Assembly: GCA_900549485.1 (NCBI GenBank)
Contig: UROG01000060.1
Span: forward strand, 1 to 6,138
DNA from: an uncultured Eubacteriales bacterium
GTDB taxonomy: Bacteria > Bacillota > Clostridia > Oscillospirales > Oscillospiraceae
Direction: 5' to 3'
DNA length: 6,138 nucleotides
The notes under the pieces were generated by a model. That model ran no database searches. It was given only the letters and a program-made list of their open reading frames with translations, and was not told where the DNA came from. Shown in pieces: positions 6,101-6,138 of the stretch; positions within the stretch are counted from its first letter, which is position 1; each line of letters opens with the position of its first letter. Both the position numbers and the translations under genes were made by a program.

Positions 6101-6128
6101 CGAAAGCCTTGATATATCAAGGCTTTCG
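6101..6128. repeat. Perfect 28-bp palindrome at the outer edge of the right repeat
   Basis: CGAAAGCCTTGA (6101-6112) and TCAAGGCTTTCG (6117-6128) surround a TATA centre, and all 28 bp are self-complementary. The left half is the outer end of the right repeat. The right half (6116-6128) matches the first 13 bases of the window with one mismatch, so it resembles the outer end of another copy in opposite orientation. Beyond 6128 the similarity stops. Confidence 0.85.
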
Positions 6129-6138
6129 ACGGCGGTTT

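Larger units (their letters stand above)
6017..6113 (-). repeat. Right copy of the structured inverted repeat
   Basis: The reverse complement of this stretch matches 1-100 at 86 of 95 aligned positions by eye. It has 2 extra bases beside the T-tract arm and lacks the 5-bp GACAA duplication seen on the left. It begins two bases after the ftsH terminator hairpin. The same end of the element (CAGCTT/AAGCTG) faces the operon on both sides, so the two copies point toward each other. It contains the hairpins at 6023-6055 and 6070-6095, and its outer end is half of the palindrome at 6101-6128. Confidence 0.85.

Noticed and set aside
1..6138. CRISPR array, tRNA/rRNA gene, insertion sequence, intein in dnaB, or defence/secondary-metabolite system
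   Set aside because: No regularly spaced repeats, no cloverleaf or rRNA signatures, no transposase or integrase, and DnaB runs through its motifs without insertion. All five genes are standard housekeeping genes.

Overview
The window is a compact, co-directional block of five housekeeping genes from a low-to-moderate GC Firmicute, most likely a gut-type Clostridia member (Oscillospiraceae/Ruminococcaceae-like). That assignment is inferred from the protein flavour, the tilS-hpt-ftsH gene order and the Shine-Dalgarno usage; no taxonomic marker was searched.

Layout, left to right, all genes on the + strand. Positions 1-100 hold one copy of a structured repeat. rplI (ribosomal protein L9) lies at 149-595, dnaB (replicative helicase) at 661-2004, tilS (tRNA-Ile lysidine synthetase) at 1997-3343, hpt (hypoxanthine phosphoribosyltransferase) at 3327-3863, and ftsH (membrane AAA+ zinc protease, TTG start) at 3918-5969. 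A GC-rich hairpin at 5985-6014 follows ftsH. Positions 6017-6113 hold a second copy of the repeat in inverted orientation, and its outer edge merges into a perfect 28-bp palindrome at 6101-6128. No intergenic stretch exceeds 300 bases.

The genes behave like one operon. dnaB/tilS overlap by 8 bp and tilS/hpt by 17 bp, the other gaps are 65 and 54 bp, and no convincing terminator lies between genes. Translation (L9, TilS), replication (DnaB), purine salvage (Hpt) and membrane protein quality control (FtsH) are therefore probably co-transcribed. In Bacillus subtilis the same genes form two loci on either side of the origin (rplI-dnaC and tilS-hprT-ftsH); here they are joined.

All five proteins look full length with their catalytic motifs intact, so I see no new enzymatic or defence system. 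The unexplained part is the non-coding frame around the operon: two about 90% identical, roughly 100-bp multi-hairpin elements in inverted orientation bracket the whole cluster exactly at its ends. They look like members of an interspersed palindromic repeat family (REP/MITE-like) and are the part most worth following up.
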